In this document: positions 1 through 7,060 of the stretch, in pieces | Layout of the letters: each line of letters starts with the position of its first letter | How positions within the stretch are numbered: the first letter of the stretch is position 1 | Assembly (NCBI GenBank): GCA_964461295.1 | Contig: CAYWTX010000506.1 | Span: 1 to 10,817, forward strand | Direction: 5' to 3' | DNA: 10,817 nt | DNA from: CAYWTX01 sp964461295 | GTDB taxonomy: Bacteria > Planctomycetota > Phycisphaerae > SM23-33 | The notes under the pieces: model-generated | What the model saw: only the letters and a program-made list of their open reading frames with translations | The model's database searches: none | Told to the model about the DNA's origin: nothing | Translations under genes and position numbers: made by a program

Positions 1-91
1 CATCACCTTCAATCGATCTCGATCTCGCCGACTCATCTCGATCCGGTCTCCATCCCTGTTCATCCGCCTTCCTTTCATCCTTTGGGGAAAG

Positions 92-133
92 CGGACATTC
101 TTACTGGGCAGGAACCGGACATTACTACTGGGC
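92..133. repeat. Pair of 18-bp direct repeats, possible mobile-element end
   Basis: CGGACATTCTTACTGGGC at 92-109 is repeated as CGGACATTACTACTGGGC at 116-133. They match at 16 of 18 positions and start 24 bp apart. Spaced short direct repeats of this kind occur at the ends of some insertion sequences, such as IS21-like elements, as transposase binding sites, and can also be operator sites. No transposase gene is in the window, so the role is inferred and uncertain. Confidence 0.5.
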
Positions 134-210
134 TATGACAATTGGCCGCTTCTCCATTGCCGCCGCTGCCGGATCGCTGTACCCTATGTGCAACATCTGC
201 GGCTGCTCCG

Positions 211-218
211 AAAGGGGA
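211..218 (+). promoter_or_regulatory. Shine-Dalgarno site for the STAND NTPase
   Basis: AAAGGGGA lies 4 nt before the ATG at 223. The earlier possible starts (TTG at 142, ATG at 135) have no such purine tract. This decides the start at 223 and makes the protein 829 residues, beginning MAKKPGKRPG, a basic end before the first membrane helix. Confidence 0.65.
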
Positions 219-222
219 CCGA

Positions 223-2712
223 ATGGCGAAGAAGCCCGGCAAACGTCCCGGCAAATCCTGGCCGTGGTGGTTGGTGTCGGTGATCGGCGCCATCGCCACG
301 ATGGTCGTCACGGCCGCCGTTTTGTACATGCCGTCCGGCCGGGGCACGATCATCCTGCTGGTCGGGGCGGCGGTTTTTCTGGTCATCCTGCTTCGCGATC
401 CGCGCTACTGGCTGCGCCGGACGATTGGGGCGATGGTCGGCCTGCTTGCGTCGAGCGTACTGCTTCCGGGGCTGAAGGCCTTCGTCCAGTTTGCTCCCGG
501 CACGCTCGGTTACCTGGTAATGGAAAACGCTCCGTGGCAAGTTCCGGTCGCTATCGCTGCCGCAATCGTCTCTCTTGTCTTGGTCGAGACGAGAGCGGGC
601 AAACCGGCGAGGGTTCCGCCGCATTGCGGGCCTCCTTCCGTCGATGCAACCGGCCCGGGCGCCGTTGCCGTTGGTACGGCAATCAAAAGTCCCATCACAC
701 CGATCCACTTCGGCGATCAGGTCGGGCGTGATGTGTACCACATCGGGAATGCAACCTTTGCCCAACCTCCCTCTCAAATCCCGGTTGTCGCCACCGCACC
801 TGCTCCCCTCCACCAACTCCCATCCCCTCCCGCCGATTTCGTCGGACGTGAGGACGAGATAGCCGGCCTCATGGCCGCGGCGGGAAAGGATGGCGCCAAC
901 ATCTCCGGCGTGCGGGGGATGGGCGGGATCGGCAAGACTGCCCTGGCGCTGGTGGTCGCGCACAGATTGGCCGAGTGCTTCAAGGATGCCCAGTTCTACC
1001 TCGACCTGCGCGGGACATCGGACAAGCCCCTGTCGGCCGACGATGCGATGCGGCACGTCCTCCAGTCGCTCAACCCAACAGCAAAACTGCCGGATGGCTC
1101 TGCGCAACTGGCGGCCTCGTACCGCGACGCCCTGCACGGGAAGCGGACGATCCTGCTGATGGACAACGCCCGCGATGCGACACAAATCACGCCGCTGCTT
1201 CCCCCGCAGGGGAACATGCTGCTGGTCACATCACGCTGGCATTTCGCCGTGCCCGGGATCCAAGCGATCGACCTGGGACTCCTGCCGCCGGAAGAGGCCG
1301 TCAAACTCCTGCTGAGCATCGCGCCGCGGATCGGCGAGCACGCTGCGGCGCTTGCGGAGCTTTGCGGACGATTGCCGCTGGCCCTTCGCGCTGCCGCGAG
1401 CCTGCTGGCCGTGCAGATGAACCTGTCGCCGAACGAGTACGTGGAGCGATTGCGGACGGAGCGGAACCGGCTGAAGGCGCTCGGCAAGGAGGGCGTGGAA
1501 ATCGACGTCGAGGCGTGCCTGGACCAGAGCTACCGCCTCCTGCCGGCCCCGACGGCGGCTGTGTTCCGCAACCTGGCCGTGTTCCCCGGCTCGTTTGACG
1601 CGGCGGCCGAGGAGGGCGTGTGCGAAGACCCCGGCCACGCGGGGCTGGATGAACTCCTGCGGTACAGCCTGGCGGAGTACGATGAACCGACGAGCCGGTA
1701 CAGGCTGCACGACCTGGTGCGGGTCTTCGCGGGTTCGCGTACGGGCGAAGATGAACGTTTCGCCGGGGAGAAACGCCATGCGAAGCACTACCTTGGGGTC
1801 CTGCGGAAAGCCGGCGATCTGTATCTCAAAGGCGGCGATTCGATCATGTCCGGTTTGTCGCTGTTCGACCGGGAGCGGGCGAACATCCAGGCCGGGCAGG
1901 CGTGGTCTGCCGCAAACGCGCAGGCCGACGATGATGCCTGCCGATTGTGCAGCGAGTATCCCGATGCGGGCGCGTATTGCCTGGACCTGCGTCAGCATCC
2001 GCGGAGGGAACGCGTTCCATGGCTGGAGGAGGCCCTGTCGGCCGCCCGGCGGTTGAAAGACCGTGCGGCGGAGAGCCGTCATCTCGGGAACCTCGGCCTC
2101 GCCTGGGCAGACCTCGGCGAGCCGCGCAAGGCCATCGAGTTCTACGAACAGCACTTGGCCATCGCCCGCGAGATCGGCGACCGGCGCGGGGAGGGGCAAG
2201 ACTTGGGCAACCTCGGCAACGCATGGGCGGACCTGGGCGAGCCGCGCAAGGCCATCGAGTTCTACGAGAAGTACTTGGCCATCGCCCGCGAGATCGGCGA
2301 CCGGCGCGGGGAGGGCAATGCCCTGGGCAACCTCGGCATCGCCTGGTCGGACCTCGGTGAGCAGCGCAAGGCCATCGAGTTCTACGAACAGCACTTGGCC
2401 ATCGCTCGCGAGATCGGCGACCGGCGCGGGGAGGGCAATGCCCTCGGCAACCTGGGCGTCGCCTGGAAGAACCTTGGCGAGCCGCGCAAGGCCATCGAGT
2501 TCTACGAGAAGCAGTTGGCAATCACCCGCGAGATCGGCGACCGGCGCGGGGAGGGCAATGCCCAGTGGAACATGGCCTTGGCGTACCGGGAGGTCGGCGA
2601 GAAGGCGACGGCCATCCCGCTGGCCGAGGCGGCGCTGGGGATCTTCGAGCAGATCGAGGACCCCAATGCCGAGATGGTGCGGCGCTACCTGGCCGAGTGG
2701 CGGAAAGAGTAG
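223..2712 (+). CDS. Membrane-anchored NB-ARC STAND NTPase with C-terminal TPR array
   Basis: This 829-residue protein is probably an NLR-like switch: the TPR array would sense a ligand or partner, and nucleotide exchange would drive oligomerisation. Predicted membrane helices lie near residues 15-35, 42-57, 66-84 and 105-121. A glycine-rich linker follows (143-179). The NB-ARC-like ATPase shows Walker A GMGGIGKT (232-239, Lys238), Walker B ILLMDN (310-315), LLVTSR (333-338), a GLPL-type GRLPLAL (382-388) and an MHD-like LHD (495-497) that ends the winged helix. TPRs run from about residue 600 to the end. The usual N-terminal catalytic effector (TIR, peptidase, nuclease) is absent; the membrane segment stands in its place. 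The gene is alone on the plus strand. Relatives include bacterial antiphage NLR-like proteins and signalling regulators; I cannot tell which role applies. The fold assignment is firm, the function open. Confidence 0.93.
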   Translation: MAKKPGKRPGKSWPWWLVSVIGAIATMVVTAAVLYMPSGRGTIILLVGAAVFLVILLRDPRYWLRRTIGAMVGLLASSVLLPGLKAFVQFAPGTLGYLVMENAPWQVPVAIAAAIVSLVLVETRAGKPARVPPHCGPPSVDATGPGAVAVGTAIKSPITPIHFGDQVGRDVYHIGNATFAQPPSQIPVVATAPAPLHQLPSPPADFVGREDEIAGLMAAAGKDGANISGVRGMGGIGKTALALVVAHRLAECFKDAQFYLDLRGTSDKPLSADDAMRHVLQSLNPTAKLPDGSAQLAASYRDALHGKRTILLMDNARDATQITPLLPPQGNMLLVTSRWHFAVPGIQAIDLGLLPPEEAVKLLLSIAPRIGEHAAALAELCGRLPLALRAAASLLAVQMNLSPNEYVERLRTERNRLKALGKEGVEIDVEACLDQSYRLLPAPTAAVFRNLAVFPGSFDAAAEEGVCEDPGHAGLDELLRYSLAEYDEPTSRYRLHDLVRVFAGSRTGEDERFAGEKRHAKHYLGVLRKAGDLYLKGGDSIMSGLSLFDRERANIQAGQAWSAANAQADDDACRLCSEYPDAGAYCLDLRQHPRRERVPWLEEALSAARRLKDRAAESRHLGNLGLAWADLGEPRKAIEFYEQHLAIAREIGDRRGEGQDLGNLGNAWADLGEPRKAIEFYEKYLAIAREIGDRRGEGNALGNLGIAWSDLGEQRKAIEFYEQHLAIAREIGDRRGEGNALGNLGVAWKNLGEPRKAIEFYEKQLAITREIGDRRGEGNAQWNMALAYREVGEKATAIPLAEAALGIFEQIEDPNAEMVRRYLAEWRKE
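649..759 (+). other. Glycine-rich linker motif within the STAND protein
   Basis: Residues 143-179 read in blocks as TGPGAVAVG, SPITPIHFGDQVGRDVY and HIGNATF: short beta-prone stretches separated by Gly, Asp and Asn. Similar G-A-V-A-V-G and G-D-x-V-G-R-D tracts sit, from memory, between effector and NTPase parts in other bacterial STAND proteins. Such tracts may form a beta-solenoid, or an amyloid-like contact as proposed for bacterial amyloid signalling sequences. The tract is seen directly; the function is inference. Confidence 0.45.
2101..2580 (+). repeat. Four near-identical 120-bp tandem repeats encoding TPR units
   Basis: Units begin at 2101, 2221, 2341 and 2461 with an exact 120-bp period, each encoding 40 residues (627-786 of the protein). 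The block GCGCAAGGCCATCGAGTTCT and the following TACGA, and a later block covering REIGDRRGEG, are the same in all four. The main changes lie in a triplet after FYE: QHL, KYL, QHL, KQL in units 1 to 4, so units 1 and 3 match and units 2 and 4 share the lysine codon. Partial, more diverged units flank the array on both sides. High DNA identity implies recent expansion or gene conversion. Confidence 0.9.
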
Positions 2713-2738
2713 CCGGAAGCTGCCGGCTACCAGCTTCC
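2711..2738. repeat. Short hairpin at the stop codon of the STAND gene
   Basis: GGAAGCTG (2715-2722) pairs with CAGCTTCC (2731-2738) around an 8-nt loop, starting 2 bases after the TAG stop (2710-2712). An alternative stem AGCCGG / CCGGCT (2711-2716, 2723-2728) overlaps it. There is no T-run afterwards, so it is at best a weak or Rho-assisted terminator, or the first of the palindromic repeats that fill the spacer. Confidence 0.45.
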
Positions 2739-2765
2739 AGCCTCCAGCGGGGAACCGTGAACCGA

Positions 2766-2881
2766 AGTACCGTGGCCTATCCAGACCGCGGCGTTCGGCG
2801 CACTGCGGGGACCGATCCGCGAATCGCGGCGTGGTCTTCGCAGGGCGCCCCCTCGCCGCGGGCTGGATAGGCCACGGTACT
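2766..2881. repeat. 116-bp near-perfect palindromic element
   Basis: The left arm 2766-2793 pairs with 2854-2881 over 28 positions with one mismatch; the outer part, starting AGTACCGTGGCCTATCCAG, is a perfect 19-bp inverted repeat. Inside, 2797-2813 pairs with 2833-2849 (one mismatch, two G-U), and CCGCG (2817-2821) pairs with CGCGG (2825-2829) around a 3-nt loop. The whole element can therefore fold into one long hairpin. It has no room for a protein. It could be a non-autonomous mobile element of MITE or REP type, or a 3' structure of the STAND transcript. No target-site duplication is evident in the flanks. Confidence 0.8.
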
Positions 2882-2941
2882 GGAGAGCCGATCTGGAGCT
2901 CGGCGCTGCCAGGCACGGCGGTCCTGATGCGGTTGCCGAAG

Positions 2942-2961
2942 CGCGGGCAAGAATGCCCGCG
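2942..2961. repeat. 8-bp stem palindrome beside a ten-C run
   Basis: CGCGGGCA (2942-2949) pairs with TGCCCGCG (2954-2961) around the loop AGAA. A homopolymer of ten C follows at 2964-2973. It resembles a short dispersed intergenic palindrome rather than a terminator, since no T-run follows on either strand. Confidence 0.5.
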
Positions 2962-3130
2962 TTCCCCCCCCCCGAAGCGATCGCTATTCACTTGTCAAAC
3001 GGCAGCGATAATGGCCTGGCGCCTTCGAGGCGGCGTCCTTCGTCCGAAGGGCGTCTGGCCGCGAACTCGTCCGAGTGCCCGGAGCGGCCGCATCCGCTAA
3101 GCCGCAAGTGCCTCGTGCTGCCGGGAACGT

Positions 3131-3196
3131 CCCGCCAAAGGCGGGGCGAGAAAGCAGAGCGTCGCGCTTGCCCTCCGAAGCCTTGGCGAAGGAGGG
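3131..3196. repeat. Two adjacent short palindromes
   Basis: CCCGCC (3131-3136) pairs with GGCGGG (3140-3145) around AAA. CCCTCC (3171-3176) pairs with GGAGGG (3191-3196), with an inner GCC/GGC stem (3180-3182, 3185-3187). They are part of the repeat mosaic; nothing suggests coding or clear termination. Confidence 0.5.
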
Positions 3197-3471
3197 TGTC
3201 GAGTGTCAACGACCCGTCGCGCTGTCCCCTCGTAACATACATGAACATTTCGAGGGGCGTTTTGTACGGTAAGAATGGCCGGATTTCACTTTTTCATCAG
3301 AGTTCGTGAAGGAGTTGCCGAAGCGGGTTTGCCCCTCTTTGCCCGGAAGGGGCGGTCAGGATTCAGCCGTCGGCGTAAGCCCCCGATGGGCAATGGATCA
3401 GGCGAGAAGCCCTGAAGAGGCGACAGAGAGCACACAACGCGGAAAGCGTCACCCTCATTGGAGCCGGGATC

Positions 3472-6090
3472 CTACCGCAGATGCCACTGCCTTCGCAGGA
3501 GCCACTCGGCTGTGAGCAGCGTCACGAACGCCAGGAACAGAAACGTGAAGTTGTGGAGGGTCACGATCCTGCCTTCCCGGCCGCCGGGGGCGCCGGCGCG
3601 TGACTTGGCCCGCCTGGCGATCTGGTCGATGAGGTCCGGCAGGGCGGCCAGGTCCACGGCCCGGCCGGCGCTGCGGTCGGCCACGAGCTGCATCAGCGCG
3701 TCGTTGCGGGCCAGGCGGTCGGTCTCCGTGGAGTACGCGGCCACCGTGAGCGTCAGTTCGTCGCTGCCGAGCGCGGCCCCGGCGGCGTCCCTGGCCGTGG
3801 CGGTCACGCGGTACGTGCCTTCCTTGCTCGGGCGATGCTCGCCCTCGAACAGGCGGTCGCCCATGCGCGGGCTCAGCGGCAGGGCGTCGCCCTTGGCGCC
3901 GCCGGCGGCGGGGGCGATCTCGACGCTCACCTGGGCGTTGTCGGCCGGGCGGCCCTTGTCGTCCTGCACGCGGCAGAGAATCTTGACAGGGTCGTCGCCG
4001 GCGCGGACGTAGGTGCGGTCCAGCCGGAGCACGACGGAGGGCCTGGACTCGCGGGCCTTGGTCGTGACGTTCGCCAGCCAGCGGACCATCTGCCCCCAGA
4101 AGCGTTCGTACGGGCTGTCGGCCCCCAGGCCGTGCAGCGAGAGATACCAGTTCCAGGTCGTGTCGGCCGTGAAGGCGGCGCTTCGCCCCGCGCCGACGTT
4201 CTGCACGGCAAGCGTGATCGCCTCGGGGCGAGCGGGGTGTATGGCGAGGTTGAGCGCGCCGCTCTTGAGGCCGGCGACGGTGACGCAGCCGGTGAGGCTG
4301 GGCAGCTTCTGGAGCGATTCGTCGGGCCTTCGCCCGGCCGGGCCGAGGAAGTAGCCCTTGAGCCCCTCGAAAATGGGGTGCATCTCGCCGATGGCGGTGA
4401 GCTGGGGCACGAAGGGCGCGCGTTCCTGCCCCTGGTTGCGCGTGCCGCAGTGGACGGGCAGGACGGCCTCGACGTCGGTGCCGCCGTAGCCGCCGGGGCC
4501 GAAACTGCTGTGCCCGCCGAGCATGAGCAGTCCGCCGCCGCCGTTGACGAACTTGCGCAACAAAGCCATCTGCTCCTTCGAGAGGAACGTGCGGTCGAGG
4601 TCGCCGAGGATGATCACGTCGAAGAGGGCGAACTCGGCCTCGGTCTCGGGCAGCTTGTCGAGCTTTCGGCCGGCGATGTCCCCCTGCGACCAGAAGCGGT
4701 TGCCCTCCATCCGCACCAGGGCCACGAAGCGGATGTTCGGGTCGCTCTTCAGCAGGCGGCTGAGGAACTTGTACTCCGGGCGGATGGTGCCCTCGACATA
4801 CAGCACGCGAATATGCGGCTGCGTGAGCAGCACGTGCAGCTCGAAGTCGTTGTCCTCGGCGACGGTCTCGGCGGGGTTGGGCGGGATGCGCACCTTGAGC
4901 CGGCGCACGGCGTCGGCCGACTTTCGCGTGGACTGCGTGGCCGCGCCGGAGATGGGTTCGCCGGGGGTCCACTTGAGTTGGGCGGCGAGCGTGGCGACGT
5001 TCTGGTCGGTCCACAGCCGCTGCGTGTCGGCCGGCTTGCCCTCGGCGCCTTCCTCCAGGAGCTGGAGTTCCATCGGCGCGGCGGGGAACCCGGCGAGTTT
5101 CGAGCGAACGGTGATGGCCGTGACGTTGTTGACGACGGCCTCCATCGGCGCGTCGACGCTGACGATCTGCACGTTGCGCCGGGCGGAGACCTTCTCGTCG
5201 GGCGAGCCGACGCCGACGAGGTACACGGGCACGCCGGCCTCGACGGCGGCGTCGCCGACGGCCTCGGCGCCGTTGTGGATGCCGTCGGTCAGGACGACGA
5301 TGCCGGCCAGGTCGGCCCGCGGGCGGTCCTCGGCCGCGGCGCGGATCGCGGCCGCAAGGTCCGTGCCGCCGGCGCCCTCGCCCGCGGCGTTCATTTCGGC
5401 GAGCTGGCCGGGCGATTCGGCCCTTCGCACAGCCGTGGCGAACTGGTACCAGAGCGGGCGGAAGTGCTTCTCCAGACGGGCCTGCTGCACGCGCAGGGCC
5501 TCGACGGCCTGGTGGTAGCGGTCGGGGAGATTGGTTTCGTCGGCGGTGGCCATGGAGGCGGAGCGGTCGACGAGGATGGGCAGGCAGGGGCGGTCGCCGG
5601 CCGATCCGGGCGAGATGTTCAGCGCGGGCTTGAACAGCACGAGCAGGAGGGCGAGGATGCCGGCGCATCGCAGGGCCATCAGCGCGAGGATTCGCCCGCG
5701 CCCGAGGTAGGCGTACGCGGTGGAGTAGAACACGCCGACGGCGATGGCGATCTGGAGGGCGAGGGCGACCATCCAGACGGCCCGGGCCTGGTTGACGATG
5801 AGCAGCCCGCCGACGGCGGCGCCCCCGGCGGCCGCGGACGCGGCCAGCAACGACGCTCCGCCCTCGCGGCGATTGCCGCGGGCGTAGCGCAGGGCGGCGT
5901 CGGCCACCATGGCCGGCACGAACGCCGCCGGACCCAAGGCCGCCGCCAGGCACACCAGCCCGTGGCGGGTGCGGCGTCGCACGAGTTGCACCACGCCCCA
6001 GGCGACCAGCAGCAGGCCGATCACGGCCACTAGCGTCAGCGGCAGCGAGGCATCCTGCACGCCCTGGAATTCCAGCGAAACGCTCGCCAT
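3472..6090 (-). CDS. Membrane-anchored VWA / glutamine-amidotransferase-like protein
   Basis: This 872-residue protein opens with about five hydrophobic helices (roughly 16-37, 45-64, 80-98, 104-124, 134-153) and ends with another (848-864), so the large middle part is held at the membrane. A von Willebrand A domain (about 169-300) has a complete metal site: DRSAS at 175-179, Thr243 in GGTD and Asp269 in LTDG. Next comes a class I amidotransferase-like fold (about 425-680), resembling the 'putative glutamine amidotransferase' family. GGHSS (525-529) occupies the usual nucleophile elbow and lacks the catalytic Cys, so amidotransferase activity is unlikely. An Ig-like beta domain follows (about 684-785). 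The ATG at 6090 was chosen because the frame upstream is low-complexity and the hydrophobic N-terminus follows it; the ribosome site is weak. Such proteins often sit with MoxR ATPase and DUF58 genes; none is adjacent here. The role is unknown, perhaps binding-based envelope scaffolding. Confidence 0.92.
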   Translation of the reverse strand: MASVSLEFQGVQDASLPLTLVAVIGLLLVAWGVVQLVRRRTRHGLVCLAAALGPAAFVPAMVADAALRYARGNRREGGASLLAASAAAGGAAVGGLLIVNQARAVWMVALALQIAIAVGVFYSTAYAYLGRGRILALMALRCAGILALLLVLFKPALNISPGSAGDRPCLPILVDRSASMATADETNLPDRYHQAVEALRVQQARLEKHFRPLWYQFATAVRRAESPGQLAEMNAAGEGAGGTDLAAAIRAAAEDRPRADLAGIVVLTDGIHNGAEAVGDAAVEAGVPVYLVGVGSPDEKVSARRNVQIVSVDAPMEAVVNNVTAITVRSKLAGFPAAPMELQLLEEGAEGKPADTQRLWTDQNVATLAAQLKWTPGEPISGAATQSTRKSADAVRRLKVRIPPNPAETVAEDNDFELHVLLTQPHIRVLYVEGTIRPEYKFLSRLLKSDPNIRFVALVRMEGNRFWSQGDIAGRKLDKLPETEAEFALFDVIILGDLDRTFLSKEQMALLRKFVNGGGGLLMLGGHSSFGPGGYGGTDVEAVLPVHCGTRNQGQERAPFVPQLTAIGEMHPIFEGLKGYFLGPAGRRPDESLQKLPSLTGCVTVAGLKSGALNLAIHPARPEAITLAVQNVGAGRSAAFTADTTWNWYLSLHGLGADSPYERFWGQMVRWLANVTTKARESRPSVVLRLDRTYVRAGDDPVKILCRVQDDKGRPADNAQVSVEIAPAAGGAKGDALPLSPRMGDRLFEGEHRPSKEGTYRVTATARDAAGAALGSDELTLTVAAYSTETDRLARNDALMQLVADRSAGRAVDLAALPDLIDQIARRAKSRAGAPGGREGRIVTLHNFTFLFLAFVTLLTAEWLLRRQWHLR

Positions 6091-6268
6091 CCTGCACCAG
6101 GGCTCACTGTAGGGAACACCGCGGGCGTTTACAAGGCGGCGGGGCGATGCGTGCGGCAACGAGGTCCGGCGGGGCGGGGCAAGGCCGCGCCCCCCCCCCG
6201 GCCGCGACGGGCCTCGCCTTCGGTTGGCCGGCGGGATGGGTCTGGCCCCGGCGGCGATTCGGGCCCGC
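6091..6268. other. Short spacer with a ten-C run
   Basis: The 178 bp between the metallophosphoesterase stop and the VWA start contain a run of ten C at 6190-6199 flanked by GGCCGCG words. I see no convincing promoter or terminator. The two genes may be co-transcribed, but the gap is long for an operon. Confidence 0.45.
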
Positions 6269-7018
6269 CTACAGGGCAGCGCCTTCACCAACCGAGAGCC
6301 GCTTGACGTCCACGTCCCGCCCGCGCAGAGTGACCGCCGTGCAGCGGTGCGGCGCCTCGCACAAGGCCGGCGCCGTGTAGTAGAGCACGCCGTCGTGCTC
6401 GTGCAGCGGCTGGCCGCGATGGAAGTGCCCGCTGATCGACAGCAACACGCCCGCGCGGGCGTACCCGGCCAGGGCATCGTCGTTGTTGGTCAGCATGAAG
6501 GGGTAGCCGCTGTCAATCGCCGGATGCATCGGGTTGTGCTGCAAGGCGATGATCGGCCCGCCGCCCTGGCGGGCCAGTTCGTCCATCAGCCGGAGATCCT
6601 CCTGCCGGCGCGTGGCGTACGTCTGTTCGCGATACGCGTCGGCGAACAGCACGACGCGGTAGCCGTCGCACTCGCTGACGCCGGGCCGACAGCCGAACTC
6701 GCGCAGCACGCGATCGGCCGGGCCGTCGTGGTTGCCGGGAATGGCGAACACCGGCGCGTCGCCGGCGTCGAGGCGGATCGTCTCGCGCAGGCGTACCAGG
6801 TCGTCGGCGGCGCTGGGAAGCGAGCCGTCGTTGACGAGATCGCCCACGAGGGCGATCGCGTCGAACCCGCCGGCGATTCGGGCGACTTCGATCGCCCGCC
6901 GCACCAGTTCCAGGCCGAGCAGGCAGTTCCGCTCCGGCGGCGCGGCGGCAGCGTCGGCCTCATCGGAGGTGTAGTGAACATCGCCGATGACCAATAGCTT
7001 CAAGGCGGTCGTGGGCAT
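6269..7018 (-). CDS. Calcineurin-like metallophosphoesterase
   Basis: The 249-residue product carries the full metal-binding set of the calcineurin-like phosphoesterase superfamily in order: GDVH (12-15), GDLVNDG (59-65), GNHD (95-98), the histidine in QHNP (His161) and GHFH (197-200). These bind two metal ions for phosphoester hydrolysis. There is no signal peptide, so the enzyme is probably cytoplasmic. The substrate cannot be read from the sequence; cyclic-nucleotide phosphodiesterase-like and general phosphohydrolase relatives are both possible. The ATG at 7018 was chosen because GGGAG lies 5 nt upstream and the first beta strand and GDVH motif follow directly; the frame further upstream is an alanine/arginine-rich shadow of the neighbouring gene. 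A terminator lies just upstream, so it should have its own promoter between 7019 and about 7060. Confidence 0.93.
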   Translation of the reverse strand: MPTTALKLLVIGDVHYTSDEADAAAAPPERNCLLGLELVRRAIEVARIAGGFDAIALVGDLVNDGSLPSAADDLVRLRETIRLDAGDAPVFAIPGNHDGPADRVLREFGCRPGVSECDGYRVVLFADAYREQTYATRRQEDLRLMDELARQGGGPIIALQHNPMHPAIDSGYPFMLTNNDDALAGYARAGVLLSISGHFHRGQPLHEHDGVLYYTAPALCEAPHRCTAVTLRGRDVDVKRLSVGEGAAL

Positions 7019-7060
7019 GGGCTCTCCCGGGATTGTACGCGACGCTCGTGGAGTGCGGAG

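Larger units (their letters stand above)
1..222. other. Upstream spacer before the STAND NTPase gene
   Basis: I see no gene ending or starting here that I would trust. The first 80 bases are rich in short CATCTCGATC / CATCC-like words but carry no clear hairpin or promoter. Positions 92-133 hold two near-identical 18-bp direct repeats (listed separately). A TTG at 142 and an ATG at 135 open reading frames that run into the STAND gene region, but neither has a ribosome binding site, and the ATG at 223 does. Confidence 0.5.
2713..3471. other. Gene-free spacer between convergent genes, mosaic of palindromic repeats
   Basis: This 759-bp stretch separates the ends of the plus-strand STAND gene and the minus-strand VWA gene. 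All open frames here are short, basic or proline/arginine-rich and change frame across palindromes, so I call none of them a gene. Besides the hairpins listed separately there are CCTTCG/CGAAGG (3037-3050), GCCCCT/AGGGGC (3331-3353) and an imperfect stem in the CAGCCGTCGGCGTAAGCCCC area near 3363-3390. The word TTGCCGAAGCG occurs twice (near 2933 and 3314). Several blocks recall intergenic repeats I have seen in planctomycete assemblies; that is memory, not a search. Confidence 0.7.

Noticed and set aside
142..222. Upstream TTG start extending the STAND protein by 27 residues
   Set aside because: No ribosome binding site before the TTG, while AAAGGGGA precedes the ATG at 223 at good spacing.
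2711..2738. Strong intrinsic terminator for the STAND gene
   Set aside because: A stem is present but no T-run follows, so it was listed only as a hairpin repeat.
1231..2991. Minus-strand frame of 586 codons opposite the STAND gene
   Set aside because: Its repeats only mirror the TPR DNA repeats, and it runs through the palindromic spacer; no ribosome site or domain.
2953..3309. Small open frames in the spacer as genes
   Set aside because: They run across hairpins and low-complexity words, lack ribosome sites and look like translations of intergenic repeats.
3835..6033. Long plus-strand open frame of 732 codons opposite the VWA gene
   Set aside because: Its composition is mirror-like (Gly/Ala/Val/Asp-rich, no domain motifs) and it lies wholly antisense to a gene with clear VWA and membrane features. 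High GC leaves such frames open by chance.
3455..6097. Second long minus-strand frame of 880 codons overlapping the VWA gene
   Set aside because: It is an arginine/proline/glycine-rich shadow with no recognisable motif, in another frame of the same DNA.
7032..7037. TACAAT on the minus strand as a -10 box for the metallophosphoesterase
   Set aside because: It lies so close to the ATG that the transcript would start inside or after the ribosome binding site, and no -35 box is found at 16-18 bp.
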